A DNA stretch of 64,000 nt from Aliarcobacter faecis. GTDB lineage: Bacteria; Campylobacterota; Campylobacteria; Campylobacterales; Arcobacteraceae. Positions within the stretch are counted from its first letter, which is position 1, and each line of letters opens with the position of its first letter. Made by a program: the position numbers and the translations under genes. Shown here in pieces: positions 46,505 through 55,699 of the stretch. The stretch is taken from assembly GCF_013201705.1 (NCBI RefSeq), contig NZ_CP053837.1, forward strand, positions 372,001 through 436,000, read 5' to 3'. Below the pieces are notes generated by a model, which saw nothing but the letters and a program-made list of their open reading frames with translations, ran no database searches and was not told where the DNA came from.

Positions 46505-48634
46505 TTAGAATGAATATTTCATTCCAGCAGTGAAGTTTATAGGGTCTCCATAAACCATACTGTTATCTCCAATACCTTCATAATATTTTTTGTCAAATAG
46601 ATTATTTATATTTAATTGTAAATCTAAGTTTTTAGTTACTTTATATCCAGCCATTAAATCAGCAGTTATAAAAGAATCTTGAGTAATATTTGTGTTAAAC
46701 ATATTTGATTTAATATATTGTTTACTTTTATAATTTAATCCTGCTCCAAATCTATAATCATTAATAGTGTATTTAGCCCATAAATTTGCAGTTGTTCTTG
46801 AAGAGTCTGTATTATATTTACTACCATCAGGATTTTTTGCTTCAAAATTTGCTAATCCAAAATCTAAACTAAAATTATCAGTGATATTTCCAGAAGCTCC
46901 AAGTTCAAAACCTTTACTTACAACACCATCGATTCTTTCATAGGCATTACTAAGATTATTAGGAATTGGTATTCCTGTGTCTCTAAATCCAGTTTGCTCT
47001 ATTCTAAAAATAGATAAATAGGTATTTAAATCTCCATCAAAATACTCTCCTTTAATACCTGCTTCATAAGATTTTCCTTCTGCAGGGTCTAAATATTTAT
47101 TACTTATATCTTTTCTATTTGTTGGTTTAAAGATACTTGTATAACTTGTATAAATTGAGTGATTATCATCTATATCATAAACTAAGCCTGCATAAGGTGT
47201 TATTTCATTGTCAAAATTTCTATTACCATTTCCATTATTAGCTTGATATTCCCAAGAAGAAACTCTAAGTCCAGTTATAAGTTTTAAATCTTCCATTAAA
47301 GAGAATTTTCCTGCTAAATAGTAACCTTTTTGTGTAGTTTTACTAGGAAGTTCTAAAGTAGGAGTATTTGGGCTTAGATTAGGATTTGTAATATTTATAT
47401 TATTAAAGTTTAAAGATGAAGCACTAATATAACCTGTTCCTTCAAAATTATTCTTTTTAAAATCATATTTGTTGTATCCAAAACCAGTAATTATTTCATG
47501 GTCTAGTTTTCCTAATTCAAAAGGTATAGAAGCATAAATATTTAAATTATTTTCTTTTTCTTTTGCTTCACTCTCATAGTTATATAATCCACCACCTGTT
47601 TCAGCCATTAAAGTAGATTTATTAACTGTTCCCCAATAATATGCTAATGCTGTTTTTGAATCCATTGTTCTATTTGAATATGCTAAATTTAAAGAGATAT
47701 TATTATAAACATATTGTTTAAAATCTACAAAATAAGCTTTTGTTTTATTGTTCCAATATGTCCAATCATCTGAAATTGTTTTTTTTCTATCAAAAGTAGC
47801 TCTCGTTCCATCACTATAAAAAGCTGGCATTCCTCCCCATCTAATTCCATCTCTTTGAATATTTTCATAGCTAGCACCTAAAGATAGGTAAGTAGTATCT
47901 GTTAAATCCATATCAACTACACCATAGAAAACATCTGTTTGTTTTTCATAATTATCCATATATGATTTTTTATCTTGATGTTTAGCTACAAATCTTGCTC
48001 TAATTTTTCCATCAGTAGTTAATGGAGTTGAAATATCTACTGAACTACCATAATTATCCCAAGAACCAGCAGATAAATCTATATTTCCAGTAAATACTTT
48101 ACTATTTGCATGTTTTCTAATATAATTTAAACCTAAAGCAGGGTTTCCTGCACCTGTCATAAGTCCATTCGCACCTTTTACTATTTCAACTCTATCATAA
48201 ATTATTAAATCAGTATCATTTGCTCCATAATCAGCTATTGAATAAGTAGGCATTCCATCATATAGATTATAATCTATAGAAAAACCTCTTGCTGTTGGAT
48301 ATACTCTTTCATCCCATTTATTTAGTGTAACTCCTGGAGTTTTTGCTAATAAATCTTGATATGAAGTTATGTTTTGGTCATCTAGTTTTTGTCTAGTGAA
48401 AACTAATGAAGTCTGAGGAGTTTCTCTTGGACTTAATTCTAATTTAGTTGCGGTATTCATACTTTTTGTCGTATATGAGTCTGTGTTTTCTGTAATACCA
48501 TCAGAGAGTAGTACTCCTCCTCTATTTTCTGAAACTGTAATATCATCTAGCTTGATAGTTTCAGCAAAAAGTTGTGTTCCTAAAGCCATTATTACACAAA
48601 GTGATAATGGAATTATTGTTTTTTTGCTTTTCAT
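46505..48634 (-). CDS. TonB-dependent siderophore receptor
   Basis: A 709-residue outer membrane receptor. A signal peptide (residues 1-24, ending LFAET) is followed by a TonB-box-like DDITVSEN. The plug domain includes SPRETPQTSLVFTRQKLDDQ and PGVTLNKWDERVYPTARGF, typical of the FecA/FhuE/FpvA siderophore class. The beta-barrel ends in YSF, the normal outer membrane end. The ligand is unknown, most likely a ferric siderophore. It is first in a four-gene operon with a PepSY protein. A two-component system lies just upstream. Confidence 0.9.
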   Translation of the reverse strand: MKSKKTIIPLSLCVIMALGTQLFAETIKLDDITVSENRGGVLLSDGITENTDSYTTKSMNTATKLELSPRETPQTSLVFTRQKLDDQNITSYQDLLAKTPGVTLNKWDERVYPTARGFSIDYNLYDGMPTYSIADYGANDTDLIIYDRVEIVKGANGLMTGAGNPALGLNYIRKHANSKVFTGNIDLSAGSWDNYGSSVDISTPLTTDGKIRARFVAKHQDKKSYMDNYEKQTDVFYGVVDMDLTDTTYLSLGASYENIQRDGIRWGGMPAFYSDGTRATFDRKKTISDDWTYWNNKTKAYFVDFKQYVYNNISLNLAYSNRTMDSKTALAYYWGTVNKSTLMAETGGGLYNYESEAKEKENNLNIYASIPFELGKLDHEIITGFGYNKYDFKKNNFEGTGYISASSLNFNNINITNPNLSPNTPTLELPSKTTQKGYYLAGKFSLMEDLKLITGLRVSSWEYQANNGNGNRNFDNEITPYAGLVYDIDDNHSIYTSYTSIFKPTNRKDISNKYLDPAEGKSYEAGIKGEYFDGDLNTYLSIFRIEQTGFRDTGIPIPNNLSNAYERIDGVVSKGFELGASGNITDNFSLDFGLANFEAKNPDGSKYNTDSSRTTANLWAKYTINDYRFGAGLNYKSKQYIKSNMFNTNITQDSFITADLMAGYKVTKNLDLQLNINNLFDKKYYEGIGDNSMVYGDPINFTAGMKYSF

Positions 48635-48650
48635 CTCTTTCCTTCTTTTA

Positions 48651-48656
48651 ATTATA
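48651..48656 (-). promoter_or_regulatory. Candidate -10 of the receptor operon
   Basis: TATAAT on the - strand, about 20 bp upstream of the receptor start codon. The adjacent AATAGTTATTATAATTA is AT-rich enough to overlap a Fur-type site, but no clear consensus can be claimed. Confidence 0.4.
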
Positions 48657-48720
48657 ATAACTATTACTAATATAGAATAGAAAAGAATTGTAACAAAAAA
48701 AAATGTCTAAAAAATGTCCT

Positions 48721-49404
48721 CTATATAATATTTATTTTATAACCAACTTTTGAGAAGTTTTCCAAGCAGTTTTCAGGTAGGTTTTTTCTTAGCTTTTTTA
48801 CTACTGCTCTTAGTGCATCTTCACTCATATTAGAGTTTTTCCAAACTAAGGATTGAATAGTTTCATAATCAATTAGGGTATTAGCATTTTCACAAAAGAA
48901 TGTTAAAAAATCTAACTCTTTATTTGATAATTTTATTAACTTTCCATTTTTATATAAATTTTTATTTAATATATCAAAATAGCAATTTTCTGAAAAATAT
49001 TTTTTATTTTTACCTTTATTTTGCAGTTTTTCGACACAACTATTTAAAATAGGGAATAAAGTATCATGACGGATAGGTTTTACTAGATATTTTTCAAGAT
49101 TTAGTTCAACTGCTTCAAGTAGATAATCTGTTTTTGTGTAAGCACTTAAAATTATGATTTTAGTATTACTATCTTTTTGTCTAATCTTTCTTATCATCTC
49201 TAAACCATTTATATTTGGCATATTTATATCTGTTATTATGATATGTGGTCTTTTATCTTCAACTATTTCAAAAGCTTCATAAGCATCTTTTGCTTCATAA
49301 ACTTCATCGAATAACCTTTTTAGATAAGAAATAGCATTTATACGAATGTTATCTTCATCTTCAACAAACAGAACTTTTATATTTTTAAACTCATTTTTAC
49401 TCAT
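48721..49404 (-). CDS. Response regulator, OmpR/PhoB-like
   Basis: A 227-residue two-component regulator. The receiver domain (residues ~8-122) has the acidic pair ED, phospho-acceptor Asp in IIITDINMPNINGLEMI (~residue 59), and Lys in the LVKPI motif. The C-terminal winged helix (~140-227) has KLIKLSNKELDFLTFFCENAN, as in OmpR-type DNA-binding domains. It faces away from the kinase gene at 49482, its likely partner. Being next to the TonB receptor, it may control iron uptake genes. Confidence 0.88.
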   Translation of the reverse strand: MSKNEFKNIKVLFVEDEDNIRINAISYLKRLFDEVYEAKDAYEAFEIVEDKRPHIIITDINMPNINGLEMIRKIRQKDSNTKIIILSAYTKTDYLLEAVELNLEKYLVKPIRHDTLFPILNSCVEKLQNKGKNKKYFSENCYFDILNKNLYKNGKLIKLSNKELDFLTFFCENANTLIDYETIQSLVWKNSNMSEDALRAVVKKLRKNLPENCLENFSKVGYKINII

Positions 49405-49481
49405 AGAAGAATTATACTAAAAAAATGTATAAATCTAATAATTAATATCAGTATTAAATGTTTTATTGATATAATGATAAA

Positions 49482-51185
49482 ATGAAACACCTTATATTTT
49501 TTATTTTATTTATATCAAATCTTTATAGCTATGAATATGAATGGTTTATTAAAGATTATGTAGCAGAAGATCATATACATTTTAAAGAGCTTAGATTTAG
49601 AGATTATCAAGATAAAATCTTAGAAGAATTTACTATCAAGTTTGAGTTAGATTTAGAACGATTAGCAGATGATGTATATTATTTACAAATAGTTTCTAAT
49701 AAAGATAGTTTAGTTTATACAAATGTCAATTATGAGATTATAAATGATATTATATTTGTGAAATTAGATAAATATCAAAAAAATGAGATATTTTTTAAAT
49801 ATAAGTATGAAGAGCCAAAGATTGCTGAGTTTCGTTGGAAATATATAACAGATTTTGAATACAACTATTTATTAAGATATGAGGGTATTTTATATGGAGT
49901 TGCTTATGGGATAATCTTTTGTGCTTTTTTATACTATTTGATTATCTATTTTTCTACAAAAATGAGATGTTTTTTGTATTACTCTTTAATGCAACTTTTT
50001 GTTTTATTATCTTTAGTTGGATTTGTCTATTTTAGTTATAAGTCACACCCTACAATTACAGTTCAAGCTTTAGTTGATATTGCTGAAACTCTTAGTTTCT
50101 TATTTACCCTTTTATTTGCTCAAGCTATTCTAAAAACTAAGGAAAGAGTACCTAATGTTCATATTCTTTTAAATATTTTTATTATATTAAATATTTTAGA
50201 TTTAATAGCAATTTTTATATATAAATATTCTATTTTATATATTTATATGCCTTTTTATATAGGTATTTTAATACCTGCTATTGCTGGAGTAATAACTATA
50301 TTTAAAGGAGATAAAAGTGCAATAATATATACACTTGGCTGGATGGTTGTATCTATTTTTATCTATTTAGCTGAATATTATATAACTCCTATTAGTGGAA
50401 TTTATATTGTACATATTGGAACACCGTTAGAGTCTTTAATTTTTAGTTTTGCTTTGGGGTATATGTTACATAATCTTGTTAAAGAGAAGAATGAGAAAGA
50501 GAAACTTCTAATTCATCAAAGTAAATTAGCTTCTATGGGAGAGATGATAAATAATATTGCTCATCAATGGCGACAACCTTTGACACATTTAGGATTTATA
50601 AATATGAATTTACAATTGGATTTAGAAGATGATAAGTTAGATAAAGATTATATAAGAAATAAGATAGAGGAGTCAAATCTACAATTGGATTTTATGTCAA
50701 AAACTATTGATAATTTTAGAGATTTTTATAAACCAAATAAAGAGAAAGAGCTATTTTATATAAGTATTGCTATACAAAAAGCTATAGATATTATGAAACC
50801 TATTTTTAAAGATAAGAAAATAGATTTTAAGTTTGAAATAAAAAATGATAAAGAGTTAAACTCTTATGAAAATGAATATTCACAAGTTATTTTAAACCTT
50901 TTAACAAATGCAAAGGATGTATTAATAGCAAAAAATATAGAAAACCCAGAAATCAAAATAGTTCTTGATATAAAAGATGAAACTTCAATAGTTTTAGTTA
51001 TGGATAATGGTGGAGGAATAGAGAAAAAGAATATAGATTTAATTTTTGATCCATATTTTACTACAAAACAAAAAGGTAGTGGAATAGGGCTTTATATGTC
51101 AAAAATGATTATAGAGTCTCATTTTAAAGGGAGAATAGAGGTTGAAAATAGAGATTTTGGAGCTACTTTTTTAATAAAGGTTTAA
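49482..51185 (+). CDS. Sensor histidine kinase with 7TM (DISM-like) input domain
   Basis: A 567-residue membrane kinase. A signal peptide (~1-16) is followed by a periplasmic beta-rich domain (to ~130) and about seven membrane segments (~135-330), the 7TMR-DISM layout. The kinase core has an H-box NIAHQWRQPLTHLG (His at ~360), an N-box ILNLLTNAKD, and G-boxes DNGGGI and GSGIGLYMSKMI. Sugar- or ligand-binding is common for this input domain. It is divergent from the response regulator, with 77 bp between them. Confidence 0.88.
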   Translation: MKHLIFFILFISNLYSYEYEWFIKDYVAEDHIHFKELRFRDYQDKILEEFTIKFELDLERLADDVYYLQIVSNKDSLVYTNVNYEIINDIIFVKLDKYQKNEIFFKYKYEEPKIAEFRWKYITDFEYNYLLRYEGILYGVAYGIIFCAFLYYLIIYFSTKMRCFLYYSLMQLFVLLSLVGFVYFSYKSHPTITVQALVDIAETLSFLFTLLFAQAILKTKERVPNVHILLNIFIILNILDLIAIFIYKYSILYIYMPFYIGILIPAIAGVITIFKGDKSAIIYTLGWMVVSIFIYLAEYYITPISGIYIVHIGTPLESLIFSFALGYMLHNLVKEKNEKEKLLIHQSKLASMGEMINNIAHQWRQPLTHLGFINMNLQLDLEDDKLDKDYIRNKIEESNLQLDFMSKTIDNFRDFYKPNKEKELFYISIAIQKAIDIMKPIFKDKKIDFKFEIKNDKELNSYENEYSQVILNLLTNAKDVLIAKNIENPEIKIVLDIKDETSIVLVMDNGGGIEKKNIDLIFDPYFTTKQKGSGIGLYMSKMIIESHFKGRIEVENRDFGATFLIKV

Positions 51186-51186
51186 A

Positions 51187-51966
51187 CTAACTTTTTAGCT
51201 CTTTTAGATTAATTCTATGGCAAATTTTTATTCCATATAAATATATAATCCAAGAGATGTATATCCATAAAAATGTAAATAATAGAGTTGCTAAAGAGCC
51301 ATAAATTGTTGTATATGTTTTGTTATAAACTACATAATAGACAAAAAGATTTTTTGTAATTGAAAGTACAAAAAGAGTTAGAAATGATGAAATTAAAACT
51401 GCTTTTATAGATAATTTTTTATTAATACTTAATTTAAATAGGGCAAAAAACATAAACCACGTAAATACAAAACTAGAGATAAATTTAAAAATATTGTTAT
51501 CATGCAAAGAGTTTGCATAAGTAATGACTACAAAAATAGCTGGAAAAACAATAAAAAGAATTAAGTATATAAAAAATGATTTATAAATTGCTCTTCTTTG
51601 TGTTTTATGGATTTTATTTACTATATAATCATAATCTTTAAAAAACATTATAAATACAAAAAGCATATATAAAATTCCGATAAACCCTAATTTATTTGAG
51701 TTTGAAATATAGTTTTTAAGAGTTTCAACTATTTCGTTAGAGTGAGTTGGATTTAAAAAGTCAAATAAAAAATTCTTAAAAATTTCTAAATAGGAATTAA
51801 ATTCTGGAAAACTTGAAATAATTGCAATTCCAAGCGCAATTATTGGTAAAATTGAGAAAATGGTAAAAAAGCTTAAACTTGCTGCATAATAAGTAGTGTC
51901 ATCATTGAAAAATGAATCTACACTACTTATTATTTTTTTTAAAATTCCAATTTCACCACTTTTCAA
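51187..51966 (-). CDS. YihY/BrkB family inner membrane protein
   Basis: A 259-residue protein with about six membrane segments. The N-terminal FFNDDTTYYAASLSFFTIFSILPIIALGIAI segment and the YGSLATLLFTFLWIYISWIIYLYG ending are family signatures. The function of the family is unclear; it was once misread as ribonuclease BN. It is the last gene of the bcp-pgbA-glcD group, 2 bp after glcD, and its end faces the kinase gene. Confidence 0.85.
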   Translation of the reverse strand: MKSGEIGILKKIISSVDSFFNDDTTYYAASLSFFTIFSILPIIALGIAIISSFPEFNSYLEIFKNFLFDFLNPTHSNEIVETLKNYISNSNKLGFIGILYMLFVFIMFFKDYDYIVNKIHKTQRRAIYKSFFIYLILFIVFPAIFVVITYANSLHDNNIFKFISSFVFTWFMFFALFKLSINKKLSIKAVLISSFLTLFVLSITKNLFVYYVVYNKTYTTIYGSLATLLFTFLWIYISWIIYLYGIKICHRINLKELKS

Positions 51967-51968
51967 GA

Positions 51969-53357
51969 TTATAATCCCATTTTAAAAGGGTTTAGAATAT
52001 TGTTTGGGTCAAAAGCTTTTTTGATATTTCTAAATAGATTCATCTCAGCTTCAGTAAATGCTATATTCATAAATGGAGCTTTTGATATTCCAATACCATG
52101 CTCTCCACTTAAAGTTCCACCCATATCAACAACAAGCTGGAAAATTTCTTCGATAGCTTTATGTCCATCTTCCATTTCTTTTGCATTTGTTTTATCTTTT
52201 ACCATCACATTTACATGGATATTTCCATCTCCTGCATGTCCAAAGCAAGGAACTTGGAAACCATACTTTTCACCGATTTTATAAATCTCATCAAGAGCTT
52301 CTGGAAGCTTACTTCTAGGAACACTTATATCTTCATTTAGTTTTTTTGTTCCAAAAACCATAGTTGCTGGACTTGCATTTCTTCTTGCAAACCATAGTTT
52401 TTTACCTTCTTCCTCATCTTTTGCTACTATAAAATCAATAGAGCCATTTTCTTTAAATGACTCTTTTAAGATATTTAGTTGTTCATCAATTTCAGCAATA
52501 CTACTAGCATCTACATCACCAATTAAAATTCCACCTGCATCTTGGGGTAAACTAATATGAGGAAACTTTTGTTTTAAAGCTTTTATTACTAAAGAGTCTA
52601 AAAACTCCATAGCAACAGGGTTCGCTCCAGCTGCTAAAGATTTAAAAACAGCTGTCATAGCACTATTTACACTAGGAAAAACTCCCATATAAGTCTTTTT
52701 GAATTTTGGTTTTGGAATTAATTTTAAAGTTATTTCAGTAATAACTGCTAAAGTTCCTTCACTTGCTATTAAAATTCCAGCAGTATTGTATCCAGCAACA
52801 TCTTTTATAGTTTTTTTACCAGCAACAATAATATCTCCATTTGGTAAAACAGCTCTTAATGCCATAACATAATCTTTTGTTATTCCATATTTAGCAGCTC
52901 TCATACCACCAGCATTTTCGCTTACATTTCCACCTAATGTTGAGTACTCTTCACTTGCTGGATCTGGTGGATAAAAAAGCCCAACCTCTTCAACTGCTTT
53001 TTGAAATTGCATATTTATAAGTCCTGGTTGAACAACTCCAACCATATTTTGCATATCAATTTCTAAAAGTTTATTCATATGTCGCTCTAAACTTAAAATA
53101 ATTCCACCATTTGATGGTAATGCTCCACCAGTAAAGCCACTTCCTGCTCCTCTTGGAACTATTACAATTTTATGTTCGTTACAATATTTTAAAATATCAC
53201 TTATATCTTGTTCATGTCTTGGAAAAACAACAGCATCTGGTTCAAATCTACTTCTTGTTGCATCATAGCAAAAAGCAATTAAATGAGCTCTATCTGTTTT
53301 TATATTTTCATCTCCAACAATAGAAGTAATATATTCTAAATGTTTTTTATCTATCAT
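51969..53357 (-). CDS. glcD: FAD-linked oxidase, glycolate oxidase subunit GlcD type
   Basis: A 462-residue flavoprotein of the FAD-binding type 4 (VAO) family, oxidising glycolate or D-lactate to the 2-oxo acid. FAD-binding motifs are present: VPRGAGSGFTGGALP and GGNVSENAGGMRAAKYG, plus HAGDGNIHVN near the C-terminal substrate site and GEHGIG. Length is normal for GlcD. The partner GlcE/GlcF genes are not nearby, so D-lactate dehydrogenase is an alternative. The start overlaps the pgbA stop by 4 bp. Its product glyoxylate would be a substrate for the lyase at 27293, but the genes are far apart. Confidence 0.8.
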   Translation of the reverse strand: MIDKKHLEYITSIVGDENIKTDRAHLIAFCYDATRSRFEPDAVVFPRHEQDISDILKYCNEHKIVIVPRGAGSGFTGGALPSNGGIILSLERHMNKLLEIDMQNMVGVVQPGLINMQFQKAVEEVGLFYPPDPASEEYSTLGGNVSENAGGMRAAKYGITKDYVMALRAVLPNGDIIVAGKKTIKDVAGYNTAGILIASEGTLAVITEITLKLIPKPKFKKTYMGVFPSVNSAMTAVFKSLAAGANPVAMEFLDSLVIKALKQKFPHISLPQDAGGILIGDVDASSIAEIDEQLNILKESFKENGSIDFIVAKDEEEGKKLWFARRNASPATMVFGTKKLNEDISVPRSKLPEALDEIYKIGEKYGFQVPCFGHAGDGNIHVNVMVKDKTNAKEMEDGHKAIEEIFQLVVDMGGTLSGEHGIGISKAPFMNIAFTEAEMNLFRNIKKAFDPNNILNPFKMGL

Positions 53358-54337
53358 TTTTTTAATCCTAAAACTTTTTTATAGTAATCGTTGTAAGCTA
53401 ATTTTTCATCTCCAAAGATAAAAGCAATTTGATAAAATGGACTTTCTATATCTTCAACTCTTGTATAAAAAGGGATTTGTTGCTCTTTTTGGTCAAATAC
53501 AAATTTGTACGAGTCTAGAATAGTAAATGTTTTAGAATCAACAACAAAGATTTTCCCATCTAATACAAAGAAAATTGTTCCTAAATTTTGTTCAATTGCA
53601 AACTCTTGAATATCCTCTTTTGATGGATAAGGTCTATTTTTATATTTTAATTTTGCTGCAAAAATATCTGAATGAATAAAGTTATTTTCTTTAAATTCAT
53701 TTCTTACAGCTTGAAAAGTATCAAAGTTTGGAGTAATTAAAAGAGATGAGTTATACATATAGTTTAAAACTAAAACATCATTTAATGCAACTCCTCTATT
53801 TGTCATTGGAAGAGCATCTTGTTTTAAATCATCAAAGCTAAAAAATTCAACAACAGATGAATTTTGATTTGAGCTTATAACTTTTGCATTAGCAACAATA
53901 GATCTTTTATCATTATCGTAAATATGTACAACAATTCCAGTTTGTCCAATAATTAAGTTTCCAATATCAATTGTACTTTTGTTACTCTCTATATTTGTTA
54001 TTTTTGTACCAATTGGTCTTGTTGAAAATTCAGCTTTTTGATTTACTGGACTAATTTCTGGAGTTGCTCTTAAAGAATCTGTTTTATAGAAATAGTATGA
54101 ATAGTTTAATTTTCCATCAACTGTTGCAATTTGAATATCTAAAATATTCCAACCATCTTTTTTCATATCATTTACTGATAATTGATTTTGACAAACAACT
54201 CCATTTAAAGGAGTTGTTTCAATTTCTGAAGGAGAAGTTACTCCATTTTTATAGCATATTGTCTCTTGAGCAAATAAGTTGTTTGCAAATAGTGTGCAAG
54301 CACCAATTAATAAAACTTTATTTAAAAATTTTCTCAT
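53354..54337 (-). CDS. PgbA-like protein (plasminogen-binding N-terminal domain)
   Basis: A 327-residue exported protein with a signal peptide (residues 1-24, ending LFAQE). The N-terminal region (YKNGVTSPSEIETTPLNGVVC, LSVNDMKKDGW) matches the domain named after the Helicobacter plasminogen-binding protein PgbA. The rest is a mixed domain. The actual role in Campylobacterota is not clear; the name should not be read as proof of plasminogen binding. It overlaps bcp by 1 bp and glcD by 4 bp. Confidence 0.7.
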   Translation of the reverse strand: MRKFLNKVLLIGACTLFANNLFAQETICYKNGVTSPSEIETTPLNGVVCQNQLSVNDMKKDGWNILDIQIATVDGKLNYSYYFYKTDSLRATPEISPVNQKAEFSTRPIGTKITNIESNKSTIDIGNLIIGQTGIVVHIYDNDKRSIVANAKVISSNQNSSVVEFFSFDDLKQDALPMTNRGVALNDVLVLNYMYNSSLLITPNFDTFQAVRNEFKENNFIHSDIFAAKLKYKNRPYPSKEDIQEFAIEQNLGTIFFVLDGKIFVVDSKTFTILDSYKFVFDQKEQQIPFYTRVEDIESPFYQIAFIFGDEKLAYNDYYKKVLGLKK

Positions 54338-54849
54338 TATTTTTCCTTTGATTGTAACTCTTCTAATTTTTCTTTTACTTCATCTACATGTAAAACTTCA
54401 ATTTTTTCACCTTTTACACTCTTTGTTTTTCTCACACTTACTTTATCCCAAATATAAGCAATCTCTCCTTTTGGATTTATAATGAAAGTTGTTCTTACAA
54501 CACCCATAAACTCTTTACCCATAAATTTCTTAAGTTGCCAAACTCCATAATCTTGACACATTTTTTTATCAATATCTGCTAAAAGTGTAATTCCTAAATC
54601 ATATTTTTCAATAAATTTTCTATGTTTATCACTATCATCAGGGCTTACACCAATGATTGTTGCATTTAAATTATCAAATAAAAATTGATTATTTGTAAAA
54701 TCACAAGCTTGTGTTGTACAACCTGGTGTTAAATCTTTTGGATAAAAATATAGAACTATCCAATTCCCAACAATATCTCTTAAACAAATCTCTGTATCAT
54801 CTTGGTTTGAAGCACAAAAAGTAGGGGCTTTATCTCCAATTTTTAGCAT
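54337..54849 (-). CDS. bcp: Peroxiredoxin Bcp (thioredoxin-dependent peroxidase)
   Basis: A 170-residue thiol peroxidase that detoxifies H2O2 and organic peroxides. The FYPKDLTPGCTTQACDF motif holds the peroxidatic Cys (~49) and the resolving Cys five residues later. The ATG at 54849 is chosen because GAAAGGAG lies just upstream; a longer frame would start with TTG inside that site. The ribosome binding site is within a 13-bp perfect hairpin, suggesting translational control. It is the first gene of a tight four-gene group. Confidence 0.93.
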   Translation of the reverse strand: MLKIGDKAPTFCASNQDDTEICLRDIVGNWIVLYFYPKDLTPGCTTQACDFTNNQFLFDNLNATIIGVSPDDSDKHRKFIEKYDLGITLLADIDKKMCQDYGVWQLKKFMGKEFMGVVRTTFIINPKGEIAYIWDKVSVRKTKSVKGEKIEVLHVDEVKEKLEELQSKEK

Positions 54850-54856
54850 ATATTCT

Positions 54857-54886
54857 CCTTTCAAATTAGCTCCCTAATTTGAAAGG
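54857..54886 (-). promoter_or_regulatory. Hairpin covering the bcp ribosome binding site
   Basis: Arms 54857-54869 and 54874-54886 pair perfectly over 13 bp with a 4-nt loop. In the - strand mRNA the 3' arm ends in GAAAGG, which is part of the GAAAGGAG ribosome binding site. No T run follows, so it is not an intrinsic terminator. It could hide the site until melted or bound. Confidence 0.7.
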
Positions 54887-54971
54887 GAACTATTATTTTT
54901 TAACTTCTTTAAAAGAAAGAATTTCCTTTTAAAGAGGTAAACTCTAAAGAGCTTTAAAAATAAAGCCTTTG
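54887..54971 (-). other. Intergenic sequence between cmoA and bcp
   Basis: The gap has a second, weaker inverted repeat: CTTTAAAAG at 54907-54915 and CTTTTAAAG at 54926-54934. A promoter for bcp would be expected here, but I see no convincing -10. Confidence 0.4.
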
Positions 54972-55679
54972 TTATTTTATTGCTATAAATGTAGCAAAAT
55001 TTACCCATTTGAAAACCATTTCGCAGTGAGTAAATCCAGCATCTTTTATCATTTTTTTATTTTCATCTTCTGTATATGGGATTAAAACATTTTCCAAAGC
55101 TTCTCTTTTTTGAGATATTTCAAATTCGCTATAACCTTGATTTTTTTTAAAATTATAGTATTCATCAATAAATTGTTTATTTAAAGTACTATTTTGGGAA
55201 ACTAATTTTTCACTAAATATAAAAACTCCACCATCTTCTAAGCTATCATATATTTTTTTTACCAATTTTTCTCTTTGTAGAGGTCTTATAAATTGTAAAG
55301 TATAGTTTGAAAAAACAGCATTTGCACCTTTTAAATCTACATCAAAAATGTCATTACAAACAAAATTGATATCTACTCCAAAGGCTTTTGCTTTTTTACT
55401 TGCTCTTTGAAGCATAGCTTTTGAATTATCAATTCCTATTAGTTTTAAATCTTTATTACAATTTTTTGACAATTCGATTAGAGTTGTACCAGTTGAACAA
55501 CCTAAATCATACACTTTTGAACCATTTTGCAAAAAATTATTTGCAAAAATAATACTTAATCTTTGCATCTCTTTATAAAATGGAACAGAACGGTCTAGCA
55601 TATCATCAAATACTGAAGCCACTTCTTCATCAAATTCGAACTGTTTTGAAATAGTTTTATTAAATACTTTATCAATCAT
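54972..55679 (-). CDS. cmoA: Carboxy-SAM synthase CmoA
   Basis: A 235-residue SAM-fold enzyme that makes carboxy-S-adenosylmethionine for the cmo5U modification of tRNA wobble uridine. The SAM-binding motif [14 protein letters not shown] is at ~residue 57, and the [19 protein letters not shown]-like start ([16 protein letters not shown]) is diagnostic of CmoA. Its partner CmoB is not in this window. It is the last gene of the tlyA-ribF-cmoA group, 20 bp after ribF. Confidence 0.93.
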   Translation of the reverse strand: MIDKVFNKTISKQFEFDEEVASVFDDMLDRSVPFYKEMQRLSIIFANNFLQNGSKVYDLGCSTGTTLIELSKNCNKDLKLIGIDNSKAMLQRASKKAKAFGVDINFVCNDIFDVDLKGANAVFSNYTLQFIRPLQREKLVKKIYDSLEDGGVFIFSEKLVSQNSTLNKQFIDEYYNFKKNQGYSEFEISQKREALENVLIPYTEDENKKMIKDAGFTHCEMVFKWVNFATFIAIK

Positions 55680-55699
55680 TCTTATATTTTATCTAAAAA

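Noticed and set aside
53354-54337. PgbA-like protein as a virulence factor
   Set aside because: The domain name comes from one Helicobacter protein. Nothing in the sequence shows plasminogen binding.
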